Numbered from the stretch's first letter, positions 33,155 through 41,864 are shown. The stretch is DNA of 64,000 nucleotides from Streptomyces sp. WMMC940 (GCF_027460265.1 NZ_JAPZBC010000001.1:3681001-3745000); one strand, 5' to 3'. Notes: a model not told the origin generated them from the letters alone. Numbers and translations: made by a program.

Positions 33155-33168
33155 GTTCCACGTGAAAC
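33155..33168. other. parS-like ParB binding site, one mismatch
   Basis: GTTCCACGTGAAAC differs at one base from the ParB palindrome. It lies in the convergent intergenic region between azoR and the response-regulator gene, directly abutting the terminator stem. Confidence 0.65.
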
Positions 33169-33203
33169 CTCCGCCGCGGCCCTCGGGAGGGCCGTGGCGG
33201 AGG
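33168..33203. terminator. Bidirectional terminator between azoR and the response regulator
   Basis: A 16-bp stem (33168-33183 with 33188-33203), continuous except for one G-T wobble, has a CGGG loop. It starts 48 nt after the azoR stop and ends 41 nt from the end of the convergent gene. Confidence 0.75.
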
Positions 33204-33244
33204 AATACGCCCGCAGAGACGGGCTCAGCGGCCGATGCCCGGCC

Positions 33245-33904
33245 CTACAGCCCGGCGTCCCGCGCCAGCAGTGCGGCCTGCACCCGGTTCTCGCAGTCGA
33301 GCTTGGCCAGGATCCGGCTCACATAGGTCTTCACCGTCGCCTCGCTCATGTGCAGCCGGCGCCCGGCGTCCGCGTTGGACAGGCCTTCCCCGAGCAGCGC
33401 GAGCACCTCGCGCTCACGGGCGCTCAGCGCCGCGACCCTGGCCCTGGCCTCCTCGTCACGCGTCGCCGCCCGCCCCGAGGCCAACTGCTCCACGACATGG
33501 CGCGTAGCGGCCGGCGAGAGATAGGCGTCGCCGGCCGCCGCCGCCCGCACCGCGCGAATCAGCTCTGCCGGAGCGGTGTCCTTGAGCAGGAATCCCGCAC
33601 CGCCGTGCTCCAGCGCCCGTAGTACGTTGCCGCGCTCACCGAAGGTCGTGAGCACGATGACGCGTGCCGTGGGAACAGCGCGGCGCAGTTCGGGCAGCGC
33701 GGTGAGCCCGTCCATCACCGGCATCTGGATGTCCAGCAGCACCACGTCCGCCCGGTGCGACCGCGCCAGCTCGACGGCCTCACGACCGTTGGCCCCCTCG
33801 GCGACGACCTCGATCTCCTGATCGGAGGTGAGGATCATCCGGATCCCGGCCCGGATCAGCGGCTCGTCGTCGGCGATCACGACCCGGATCGGCGAACCGG
33901 TCAC
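33245..33904 (-). CDS. NarL/LuxR-type response regulator
   Basis: A 219-residue response regulator. The receiver domain has the acidic pocket in VVIADDEPLIRAG, the phospho-acceptor Asp58 in VVLLDIQMPVMDG, and the switch Lys in GFLLKDT. The C-terminal LuxR helix-turn-helix is LSAREREVLALLGEGLSNAD followed by LHMSEATVKTYVSRILAKL. It follows the histidine-kinase gene by 39 nt on the same strand, so the two are a cognate pair. Its regulon cannot be inferred. Confidence 0.93.
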   Translation of the reverse strand: MTGSPIRVVIADDEPLIRAGIRMILTSDQEIEVVAEGANGREAVELARSHRADVVLLDIQMPVMDGLTALPELRRAVPTARVIVLTTFGERGNVLRALEHGGAGFLLKDTAPAELIRAVRAAAAGDAYLSPAATRHVVEQLASGRAATRDEEARARVAALSAREREVLALLGEGLSNADAGRRLHMSEATVKTYVSRILAKLDCENRVQAALLARDAGL

Positions 33905-33943
33905 GGACCCCCCTCTGCTCCCCCAGCACCTGGGCGCCTACGC

Positions 33944-35656
33944 CTAGTGCTTGACCTCGTACGACTTCTTCTCGACCAGCTTGCCGTCCTTGAAGCAGAA
34001 CCGGAACACCGGCTCCGCGTCCAGACTCTCCCCGATCTCGGAGGACATCAGCACCAGGCACCGCGAACCCTCCGGCTCCGTCGGCCCCTTGCCGTCCAGT
34101 CCCTCGGTGGCGATCGTGTCCCCGCTCGGCAACTGGTCCCGTACCGTCTTCTCGGCCGTTCCGACCTTGATCGCCTGGTATTCGGAGGGCTCGATCATGC
34201 CCTTCTCGAGGGAGCCGACCAGGAAGAACACCCCCACGAGCACGGCGACCCCCAGCAGCATCACGACACCCAGCGCGATACCGCACCCCATGGCCACCCC
34301 GCTGGACCTGCTGTGCCCGTCCCTGCCGCCCATCGTCCACTCACTCTCCGAAACGGTCCTGTCCATGACGGGAACACCGTCCCCGTAAGGGGTCTTCGCC
34401 GGCTGCCGCCGAAGGTCGTCCGTCGAGTCGACGAACGGCGACGCCTCCCCGATGCCGTACGGAAGGACCCCGGCCACTCGGAAACCGCCGTCGGGGACCG
34501 GACCCGCGTGGACCATTCCGCCCACCAGCCGGGCGCGCTCGTGCAGTCCCGTCAGTCCCTGCCCGCCGCTGACGACGTGGCCGATCGTGTTCGAGGCCGT
34601 TCCGTTGACGATCTCGACGACGAACGAGTCCGGTTCGTAGCGCAGGTCCACCGTGATCGGCGCACCGGGCGCGTGCTTGTAGGCGTTGGTGAGGGCCTCC
34701 TGGACGATGCGGTACGCCGCGTGGTCGGCGGCCGCCGCCAGCGGCCTGGCCTCCCCCGAGTACTTCAGCTCCACCGCGTTCCCCGCGGCCCTGGCCGCGT
34801 CGACGAGCGCCGCGACGCCTGCCGTGCCGCGGGCGGCCCGGCCCGACTCGTCCACGGACGCGGGCGCGGGCGCCTCCACCCCGTCCCTGAGGATCCCGAC
34901 GACCTCGCGCAACTCGTGCATGGCGGTCACCGAGGCCTCCCGCAGCACCCCGACCACCTCGCGCTGCCGCGGCGTGAGTTCGCGGTCGACCTCGAGGGCC
35001 CCCGTGTGCACGGAGATGAGCGCAAGCCGGTGACCGAGGCTGTCGTGCATGTCCTGAGCGATGCGCTGCCGCTCCCTCAGCCGCGCCTGGCCGGCGACCA
35101 TGGCGCGCTCGCGCAACAGCTGGTTGTTGCGCTCCTGCAGGGTGTGCAGAAGGGTCCGCCGCTGTGTCCAGTACCGGCTGGCCAGGCCGGGGACGACCGC
35201 GACCGCGAGGAAGTAGAGGGTGGTGAGCAGCACCAGCGTCAACGCGGTCGAGGGCGACCAGGTGTCGATCAGCGAGACGGTGACACAGAGTGCATAGGCG
35301 CCGGCGAACGCCGCCACGGCCCGGCCCGCCCCGGTGATCCGGCGCCCGGCCGACCACCCCGCGGCCATCATCAGCGGAAGGAACCCGTTGCCCACCGGCG
35401 TCAGCGCGGCGGTCACCGCCAGCACGGTCGCCGGCAGTCTCCGCCGCATCAGCGACAGGCCCGCGATCGCGACGGCCTCGGCCAGCACGGCCGCGACGGA
35501 CGCCCCCAGCACCTGTCCCAGACCCACCGCCAGAAGGGCGAGCAGCAGCGCGACGGTCGCCTCACCCGCGAGTCTGCGCCGGGACCACAGCTCCGGCGGC
35601 GCCAGCCATCTGCCGCCCGCCCGCACCCCGGCCCATATCTTCGATGACGCGTCCAC
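33944..35656 (-). CDS. Sensor histidine kinase with extra C-terminal membrane domain
   Basis: A 570-residue HisKA_3 kinase. Residues 28-160 hold several membrane helices. The phospho-acceptor His204 lies in RQRIAQDMHDSLGHRLALIS, and the HATPase part has DHAAYRIVQEALTNAYKHAP and the G-box SGGQGLTGLHERARL. Instead of ending near residue 405, the protein continues in the same frame. A linker of about 45 residues is followed by a further membrane helix (residues 455-481, CGIALGVVMLLGVAVLVGVF) and about 90 residues with two Cys that should lie outside the cell. This tail begins SEYQAIKVGTAEKTVRDQLP, a BamE/SmpA-like pattern. The start is GTG at 35656. It pairs with the downstream response regulator. 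Confidence 0.88.
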   Translation of the reverse strand: MDASSKIWAGVRAGGRWLAPPELWSRRRLAGEATVALLLALLAVGLGQVLGASVAAVLAEAVAIAGLSLMRRRLPATVLAVTAALTPVGNGFLPLMMAAGWSAGRRITGAGRAVAAFAGAYALCVTVSLIDTWSPSTALTLVLLTTLYFLAVAVVPGLASRYWTQRRTLLHTLQERNNQLLRERAMVAGQARLRERQRIAQDMHDSLGHRLALISVHTGALEVDRELTPRQREVVGVLREASVTAMHELREVVGILRDGVEAPAPASVDESGRAARGTAGVAALVDAARAAGNAVELKYSGEARPLAAAADHAAYRIVQEALTNAYKHAPGAPITVDLRYEPDSFVVEIVNGTASNTIGHVVSGGQGLTGLHERARLVGGMVHAGPVPDGGFRVAGVLPYGIGEASPFVDSTDDLRRQPAKTPYGDGVPVMDRTVSESEWTMGGRDGHSRSSGVAMGCGIALGVVMLLGVAVLVGVFFLVGSLEKGMIEPSEYQAIKVGTAEKTVRDQLPSGDTIATEGLDGKGPTEPEGSRCLVLMSSEIGESLDAEPVFRFCFKDGKLVEKKSYEVKH

Positions 35657-36027
35657 GACCGCACCCTAGGCAACCGTCTCGCCCCGTCACTGCCCACTTT
35701 CGTCGCACGCCCGTCCGACGAAGGTTGCGAGGCCCGCTCGAACCGGGGAGACAAAGCGCATATGAAAAGGATCTACCGGACGGTCGGAGTCCAATGAGGG
35801 CCGGCTCCGGGGGAACTCAGCCAGAAACGGGCCCCAGCAGGACTTTCGTCTCTGGTGAGAACCCGTTCCGTCGGTTTCTCACCGTGGGGCACCGACGGAA
35901 TGCGCTGGTCAGCGGTGACGCAGAGGCTCCGAAGATCGTTTCCCGCGCTCGGGATGATCGTTTCCCACCGTGCAGGTAGCCCCCACGTTGTCTCCCGCAG
36001 GCGGAGGACCTCCAAGACGGCTGGCGG
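35657..36027. other. Intergenic region with hairpin and phased direct repeats
   Basis: I see no gene here. The region holds a perfect 10-bp inverted repeat TTCCGTCGGT (35866-35875) and ACCGACGGAA (35891-35900), plausibly the terminator of the leftward peptidase gene. It also holds two direct copies of GATCGTTTCCC (35934-35944, 35956-35966) exactly 22 bp apart, which could be a regulator site. The kinase promoter must lie in the lower half. Confidence 0.5.
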
Positions 36028-37607
36028 TCAGAAGCGGCTGACCATCCCCGGGACGCCCGGCGGTGTCGGGAGCGGCAGCCGGTTGGGGGTGTGGCGTTCG
36101 TCCGCGGCCGGAGCGGCCTTGCAGGTGACGTCCTTCGCGGGGAGCTTGCCGGTGGTCAGGTAGGTGGTGGCCGTCTTGTCGGCGCACGACTTGGTGCCGT
36201 AGATGCCGTGTCCGACGCCTCCGGCGACCGTGACCATCTTGGAGCCCTTCATGGCGCGGCGCAGGCCCTGGCCACTGGTCAGCTGCGTCTGGGAATCCCA
36301 CTCGTTCTGGAGGATCAGCGCGCGTACCGTGTTGCCGATCCGGGTGGCAGGCTCGCTGCCGTTCTTCTTCCAGAAGGCGCACGGCTTGATGTGCGAGGCG
36401 AAGTCGCCGTACAGCGGGTACCTGGCCTTGTCCCGGATCGCGTCCTTGCGGTACTGCTCGGGGTCGCGCGGCCAGGCGCGGGTGTCGGCGCAGACGACGG
36501 CCCAGAAGCCGGCGTCGCCGTTGTCCTCGGGCACGGTCCGGCCGAAGGACGGCGGAACGGGCTCGGGCGTCTTGAGTTCCCGGTCGGCGGACTGGGGAGT
36601 TCCGGCGGCGGCCTTCTTCAGCTCGGCGACCGCTTCGGCGGCGTCGCGCGTGCCGAAGAACATGCCCCGGAAGCCTCCGCGGATGTCGTCGCCGGTCAGC
36701 AGCGTGCGTCAAGGTCGAAAGGCTTGCGGTCGGCCTGGGCGACCAGGCCGTAGAAGGTCCCCCGGACCGCCTCGGGAGTCCGGCCCAGCTTGTAAGTGGA
36801 GTGCCGTGCGGCGGTCCATTCGGTCCATCGGGTGAAGGCGGGCTCGGCGCCCTCCGCCCAGACCTGGATCATCCCGCGCCAGATACGGGCCGGGTCGACG
36901 GCGCTGTCCAGTACGAAGCGGTCGGCGCGTATCGGGAACATCTGCGTGTACACGGCGCCGAGGTAGGTGCCGTAGGAGTAGCCGAGATAGGAGATCTTCT
37001 TCTCGCCGAGCACGGCGCGGATGACGTCCATGTCCCGGGCGGTGTTGCGAGTGGTGATGTGGCGCAGCTTGTCGCCCTGCTTCTTGTCGCACTTCTCCGC
37101 GACGGTCCGGGCCCACTTCACGTCCTTGGTGAACGTCTCGGCTTTGTACGGCCGTTCCCAGTTCCGCTCGTCGGGCGTCAGGCCACAGCCGACGGGGGAG
37201 CTTTGGCCGATGCCCCGCGGGTCGAAGCCGACGAGGTCGTACTTGTTCTTCACGGATTTCGGCAGCTCGCCGGCCATGTACTGAGGCATGTCGACACCCG
37301 GCCCGCCCGGACCACCCGGGTTGAGCAGCAGCACACCGCGCCGTTCGTTCTTGGTGCTCGTCTTCGTCCTCAAAATCGCCAGGTCGAGCTTCTTGCCGCC
37401 AGGTCTGCCGTAGTCGAGCGGCACCTTGATGGTGGCGCACTGAAGGGAGGCGGGCAGCTCCTTGTCGCAGCGGTGCCAAGCCGGTTTCTGCTGGAGGTAA
37501 GGGCGCAGGGAGTTCTCGGCGGCGGACGCGGTGCCGGGGGTCAGCACGGGGACCAGCGGGGTGACGGCGCCGACCGCCAGGAAGAGGGCTATTCGGCTGT
37601 TGCGCAC
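36028..37607 (-). pseudogene. Secreted tripeptidyl aminopeptidase (alpha/beta hydrolase), frameshifted
   Basis: This is a Streptomyces secreted serine peptidase of the SlpD/TAP type, read in two frames. The first (37607-36696) has a signal peptide ending TPGTASAA, the oxyanion region LLLNPGGPGGPGVD and nucleophile Ser211 in GYSYGT, then stops after FDLDARC. The rest (TGDDIRGGF onward to 36028) is in another frame. It contains the acid region ILQNEWDSQTQ, the catalytic His in GGVGHGIYG and the TAP-like C-terminal domain. Deletion of one G near 36705-36712 explains the break: restoring it gives FDLDGTLLTGDD. As read, the product lacks Asp and His of the triad and would be inactive. A sequencing error would produce the same picture. 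Confidence 0.8.
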
Positions 37608-38077
37608 GCGCGTTGGGTCCTTGTGTCGATGCGTACGGGACGCACCCACCCTGCCGTGCGCGTTGTGCGGATTGATCCCTCCACAGGTCAGTGCTTCTCC
37701 CACCGTGGACGTACGGGGAGTTGGGGCGGATAGTGCTGGAGTCGGACAACCAGGCTCGGCTCTTTGCCATCTATCTCAAGTGGCGTTCTGAAAATAAAGT
37801 TGAGTCGTGTACAATCTCGATTGATCCGCGTTTCAGGAATTTCTTGGCTTCCTTGCGGTGCCAGTTGCGATTCCACCGGCGTCTTCACCAAGAGGCCTAC
37901 TTCGAGCGGGTCGTTCCGGTCGGTAGTCGTGATCCTTTTCACGCGTCTTCTCTTATGCCGGACCTCCCTCGGGATGTCAGAGTCTCGTCCGTGGTCACCT
38001 CCACGCCCTGGAGGTGAGGACCACGGAACCGTCTCCCTGACCTGGAGACGAATGAACGACTACTGGGGAATCCCAAC
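37608..38077. other. Intergenic leader region with A/T-rich stretch and tandem hairpins
   Basis: There is no supported gene in these 470 bp. The stretch 37780-37860 is clearly lower in GC than the surroundings and includes a possible -10 TACAAT (37810-37815). Two hairpins precede the next gene: one with arms GTGGT...ACCTCCA and TGGAGGT...ACCAC (37991-38024) and CGTCTCC/GGAGACG (38030-38036 with 38044-38050). Both would lie in the 5' leader of the secreted-protein gene. Confidence 0.5.
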
Positions 38078-38584
38078 ATGCGTAATACCCCCACGCGCCG
38101 CGTCTCTCTGGCCGGAATAGCCGCCGTCACCAGTGCCGCCCTGCTCGCCACCGCGGCTCCCAGCGCCACCGCCGCCGACGACAGCCGGGCAACGGCTCGT
38201 ACCGTGGCTGCCTCCTCCGCGACGCAGGCTCCTGAACTGACGTCCGAGCAGCGCCAGTTCATCGAGCAGGAGATGGGCCCGGAGGCGCTGGCCGAGATGG
38301 AGAGGGCCATGAGCCGGAACGGGGGCTTCGCCTTCCCGATCGCCGCGGCGGCCATCGGTGCCGCGGCGTGGTGCGCGAAGGGCGCGCTGGCCAGCATCCC
38401 CACCTCGGTGCTCAGCGACATCGCGGCAGGCAAGGCCTCAAGCAAGAAGACCTACGTCAGGAACGCCGTCATCGGCTGCCTCGGAGGCGAGATCGGGGGC
38501 GTCGTCTGGAAGTTCCTGCCGGGCTGGGTCAAGAACAAGGCCATCAACATGACGATCGCCTTCATCATCAAGTACATCCGCTGA
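38078..38584 (+). CDS. Secreted hydrophobic bacteriocin-like protein
   Basis: I recognise no named family. The ATG at 38078 follows GGGGAA. The 168-residue product has a clear signal peptide (RRVSLAGIAAVTSAALLATA, cleavage near ATA-ADD at residue 33), then a polar pro-like segment (34-80), then a hydrophobic, glycine-rich and cationic C-terminal part (84-168). That part contains FPIAAAAIGAAAWCAKGA, CLGGEIGGVVWKFLPGW and a tail AFIIKYIR. Two Cys (99 and 134) could form a disulfide. GxxxG-like repeats and Lys/Arg-rich ends resemble pore-forming peptides. A small membrane protein follows 34 nt downstream, as an immunity gene would. The bacteriocin idea is inference. Confidence 0.6.
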   Translation: MRNTPTRRVSLAGIAAVTSAALLATAAPSATAADDSRATARTVAASSATQAPELTSEQRQFIEQEMGPEALAEMERAMSRNGGFAFPIAAAAIGAAAWCAKGALASIPTSVLSDIAAGKASSKKTYVRNAVIGCLGGEIGGVVWKFLPGWVKNKAINMTIAFIIKYIR

Positions 38585-38618
38585 CGCCGCTCGGCACCGC
38601 GACAACCCCGGGGCATCC

Positions 38619-38984
38619 ATGGCCTACATCTTCATCTTCGGTTGCTTCCTCGTGCTGGGCCTGGCCGCTTCGCTGGCCGCACGCACCGGGTACCGGGGCA
38701 AGGTCTGTGACCGGTCCGACGGGTACGAGGTCCCCGCGGAGGTCAAGTCCGACCCCGGCCTGAGGAAACGGGCGAATGACCTGGTGGCATTCTGGTGCAC
38801 CGGGGCCGCGGTGCTCAGCTTCGCCCCGCTGGTGCCGATCGGCACGGTCATCATGAGCGGCGGTGGCCGAACGGTCGGAACCTGGGGACTTGTAGTCCTC
38901 GCCGTCTACGGCCTGGCCGTGGTGACGGTGGGCGCCTACCCCTTCGAGAAGATCAAGAGCCTGGGGCGGTCCACCGAACGGTGA
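38619..38984 (+). CDS. Small three-helix membrane protein, possible immunity protein
   Basis: A 121-residue protein with three predicted membrane helices: residues 1-22 (MAYIFIFGCFLVLGLAASLA), 54-77 (LVAFWCTGAAVLSFAPLVPI) and 86-108 (GTWGLVVLAVYGLAVVTVG). A polar loop with charged residues follows the first helix and a basic tail ends the protein. I recognise no family. It starts 34 nt after the secreted protein gene and is probably co-transcribed with it. Small polytopic proteins encoded right after secreted pore-forming peptides are often immunity proteins, but no direct evidence is present. Confidence 0.6.
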   Translation: MAYIFIFGCFLVLGLAASLAARTGYRGKVCDRSDGYEVPAEVKSDPGLRKRANDLVAFWCTGAAVLSFAPLVPIGTVIMSGGGRTVGTWGLVVLAVYGLAVVTVGAYPFEKIKSLGRSTER

Positions 38985-39643
38985 ACAGAGCAAGGGCTGC
39001 TGCGTCGTGCGGCCGGCGGGAGCGACTGTCGCCCTGAGCACCAGACCGGGACCGACTGCCCTGCCCCGTGGCGAAGACCGTGTTGGTGGCCGTGTATGCC
39101 GCCAGGGAGCTCGGCCACGACGTCGTGAGTGCCTGACGCTGTCGGGGATCTTGGAAGTTGAGCGTGATCGACGTACTGCTGAAGCGGTCCATTTTCCCTT
39201 ATCAGAGCGACGCCAGTAGGTCGGCTAGACTCCGAGAGGCTGTAGCGGTGGGTCGGTGACCGTTGGGCGAACGCTTCGGGCTCGGCTCCCAGTGGCTGTG
39301 ATCCCGCGGCGATGTCGCCGCCAGTGGTGAAGGCGGTGGCTGCGGCGTCGATCACCGTGATTTCTGCGGCCAGCCAGCACGGGCCCAGCAGGGCGCTGAC
39401 GACACGGGCCGCGTTGCCCCAGGGTGAGGTGGTGCTCTTTTGGCCCTTGCGGAAAGCAAGAGCGGTCTGCTGACATCCTCGTGCGGTTCGAGTCCGCGCA
39501 AGCAGGTGTTGACGACGAGCGTCTTGCCGAAGCCTGCACCGCCGTGGATACAAATCATCGCTCGGGCGGCAACAGTGTCGATGATGTTCTCCCGCGCATG
39601 AGCAGGGCGCGCGTGGTGACCACGGACGCGTCTAAATATCCTG
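38985..39643. pseudogene. Non-coding region with a degenerate P-loop ATPase relic
   Basis: No intact gene is present. On the minus strand, 39558 downward reads ICIHGGAGFGKTLVVNTCLR then GLEPHEDV, a good Walker A with flanks like those of transposon-borne ATPases (TniB/IstB-like). The frame then degrades, and a second frame (ARVVSALLGPCWLAAEITVI) continues without further motifs. The rest down to 38985 shows nothing recognisable. The relic marks a boundary of foreign DNA next to the lanthipeptide cluster. Confidence 0.4.
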
Positions 39644-41545
39644 TTATCGATCCTGCGTTAGGGTTAGCAGTTCAGCAAAGAGACCATTAGCGCTAACGAG
39701 GGAGTTGTAGTCGCCCTGCTCGACGATGCGGCCGTCCTCCATGCAGATGATACGGTCGGCGATCTTGGTGTTCTCCAAACGGTGCGTCACCACGATGGTG
39801 ATGCAGCCGTTGGAGTGAGCCTTGATTTTTTCGAAGATGCTGTGCTCTCCTCGCGGGTCCATGTTGGAGGTGGGTTCATCCAGAACGAGGAGCGCAGGCT
39901 TGCGGTAGAGCGCTCGCGAGCAAGCCAGGCGTTGCCACTGGCCGCCGGAGAGCTCCACTCCGCCGTAGACCTCGCGGGCGAGGAGCGTATCGAGGGCGTT
40001 AGGGAGCTGCTCGACCACCTCACGCATACCGACGGCGTCGATCGCTTCCCACACGCATGCATCGCCGGAGGTGCGAGGTTGACCGAGAGTTACGTTCTCG
40101 CGGACCGTCAGCGGCCACTGTGCGAAGAGCTGGGGCACCAGGCCTGTGTTCCGCCATACGCTCGAGGGGTCGGCGAGAGCTAGGTCAGTGCCGTTCCAAG
40201 TAACGCGCCCCTCGCCAGCCAGATGAATTCCAGCGATTAGACGGGTCAGCGTCGACTTGCCGGACCCATTCGTTCCGACGATCGCGAGGATCTCACCCCG
40301 GCGCAGGGTCAGTGACACTCGGTCGACGGCTGGTGCGCTCCTGCCTGGGTACTGGTAGGACACGTTCTCCAGCCCGATTTTCTCCAGTGGCACAGAGACG
40401 TTTAGCTCGCCCCGTCGGGAGGCATGCTGCTCGGCAATGTCCAAAAACGTTTGCATGTCGTTCAAATACAGGCTCGTATGGAATACAGCCGCTCCATTAG
40501 TCACGATCTGAGACAGAGCGGCCAGGATCGTCTGTACAGCGACGACTGCCGTGGCGGCGATTGCCGGCGCCACGCGCCCGGTCACCGCCAGCCAGCCGAG
40601 CACGGTCCAGGTGGCTATGAGGAGGAGGCCGCCGACTGCCGAGGCCACCAGACCAATGCGCAGCGTGCGGGGAGCAGCGGTGATGGTGCGATGGTCAACC
40701 CGCTCGGACAGTGACCGATGCCAGAACAGCAGGTAGTCGGCCATATTGTTGGCACGCACTTCATCGGCGAAATTCGAACTCGTCGCCCACCAGCGCATCA
40801 TGCCGCGCACATTTCGATCTGCCACATTCGCATAGTGGATCTCGTAGTCCACCCGAGCGGACCGTACGGCCCCTATGCCGGCCGGGAGCACCGCGAGAAC
40901 CAGCAGCGGGAGCATCAGCGGATGCAGCACTGATAGCACCCCGCTGGCCGTGACCAGACGAATCAGAGCAGTCATGAATCGCTGGGCGTCGTTGATCATG
41001 GCATGAGTGCGCGTCACGCCCATCTCGGCCGCTTCCTGCCGGTCCGCAAAGCCGTCGACCGCATATGCGTCGGCCTCAACACGGCAGATTGCCTCTACCA
41101 AGGCGGCATCCGCTTCAGTCACGAGCCTAGGGGTGATGCGACGCTCACCGTACATCGCCAGGGCGCCGGCGAGTCGGGCGAGAGCGGCGGCAGCCGCAAC
41201 GATCAGCAGAGCGGGCACCGCGTTCCGCAGCCGCTCCTCGACCGGGCCGGAACCGAGGAGAGGCTGCATAACATCGGCCGTGGCGGACAGCAGGACTCCA
41301 GCGGCTACGCCGGTCGCTAGCTGGCAAGCTAGCAACAGCAGTACGCCCCACGGATCAATCCGCCAGGCCATCCGCGCAATGCTCCGCATTACAGAGGGAA
41401 GTTTCGAGCATAGGTGCTTGAATGACACCTGTTCGAGAGGGTTCCTGAGGTGTTCACTGCTGTACTTGATTTCGGCTGGGGGCGGCGGGGGAAGCGATTC
41501 AGGATAGGTTGTGACTGGCGTTGCGGCCTCGGCGTTGACAGGCAT
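39644..41545 (-). CDS. Lanthipeptide-type ABC exporter (fused TM and ATPase)
   Basis: The 633-residue half-transporter is the last gene of the lanthipeptide cluster. It has a cytoplasmic N-terminus of about 60 residues with no C39 peptidase Cys/His, then membrane helices between about residues 67 and 345. The ATPase carries Walker A GTNGSGKS (424-431), signature LSGGQWQR (532-539), Walker B LLVLDEPTS (552-560) and VVTHRLENT. It should work as a homodimer exporting the modified peptide. The leader would have to be removed by another protease, because no LanP or C39 domain is encoded here. The ATG at 41545 follows CAGGAG with about 7 nt spacing. Confidence 0.88.
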   Translation of the reverse strand: MPVNAEAATPVTTYPESLPPPPPAEIKYSSEHLRNPLEQVSFKHLCSKLPSVMRSIARMAWRIDPWGVLLLLACQLATGVAAGVLLSATADVMQPLLGSGPVEERLRNAVPALLIVAAAAALARLAGALAMYGERRITPRLVTEADAALVEAICRVEADAYAVDGFADRQEAAEMGVTRTHAMINDAQRFMTALIRLVTASGVLSVLHPLMLPLLVLAVLPAGIGAVRSARVDYEIHYANVADRNVRGMMRWWATSSNFADEVRANNMADYLLFWHRSLSERVDHRTITAAPRTLRIGLVASAVGGLLLIATWTVLGWLAVTGRVAPAIAATAVVAVQTILAALSQIVTNGAAVFHTSLYLNDMQTFLDIAEQHASRRGELNVSVPLEKIGLENVSYQYPGRSAPAVDRVSLTLRRGEILAIVGTNGSGKSTLTRLIAGIHLAGEGRVTWNGTDLALADPSSVWRNTGLVPQLFAQWPLTVRENVTLGQPRTSGDACVWEAIDAVGMREVVEQLPNALDTLLAREVYGGVELSGGQWQRLACSRALYRKPALLVLDEPTSNMDPRGEHSIFEKIKAHSNGCITIVVTHRLENTKIADRIICMEDGRIVEQGDYNSLVSANGLFAELLTLTQDR

Positions 41546-41864
41546 CAAGTGGGCTCCTGAAATGGGTTGACTGCGTAGGCTTACGTGTGAAAATGGGCTA
41601 GGGATTGTCGTACGCGGTGTACTTTCCTCGCTCGTCAGCAAGCCAATACGTCTGCAGCGGCAAACAACTGTAAGCACAAGCCATCTTTTCTGGGCCGCCC
41701 ACTCGAGTACCCAACTCGCCATTCACACCGGACGGCGACTTGACGATGCACACCGCTCACCATTGATAGGAAACTCTTCGGTTTCCTCCTTTTAGGCCGC
41801 TGACCTGCAGTGTCGCGCGCTAATGGCAGGAACCGCAAGAGTTTTCCATCAATAGGTGCTGCCG
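41546..41864. other. Intergenic region within the lanthipeptide cluster
   Basis: No clear gene is seen between the SpaB_C-like pseudogene and the exporter. A hairpin (41768-41787) lies in it. A possible 42-codon leftward frame (41763-41635), starting MVSGVHRQVAV and containing three Cys, has an AAAGGAGG sequence too far upstream (about 22 nt) to be convincing. Confidence 0.4.
41768..41787. terminator. Small hairpin downstream of the SpaB_C-like gene
   Basis: AGGAAAC (41768-41774) and GTTTCCT (41781-41787) form a perfect 7-bp stem with loop TCTTCG. It lies about 78 nt after the pseudogene stop and about 220 nt before the exporter start. It may end or attenuate the upstream transcript. Confidence 0.4.

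Noticed and set aside
41635..41763. A 42-codon Cys-containing frame as a second precursor peptide
   Set aside because: It is the tail of the frameshifted reading. Its Shine-Dalgarno is about 22 nt away, and it has no leader-like acidic segment.
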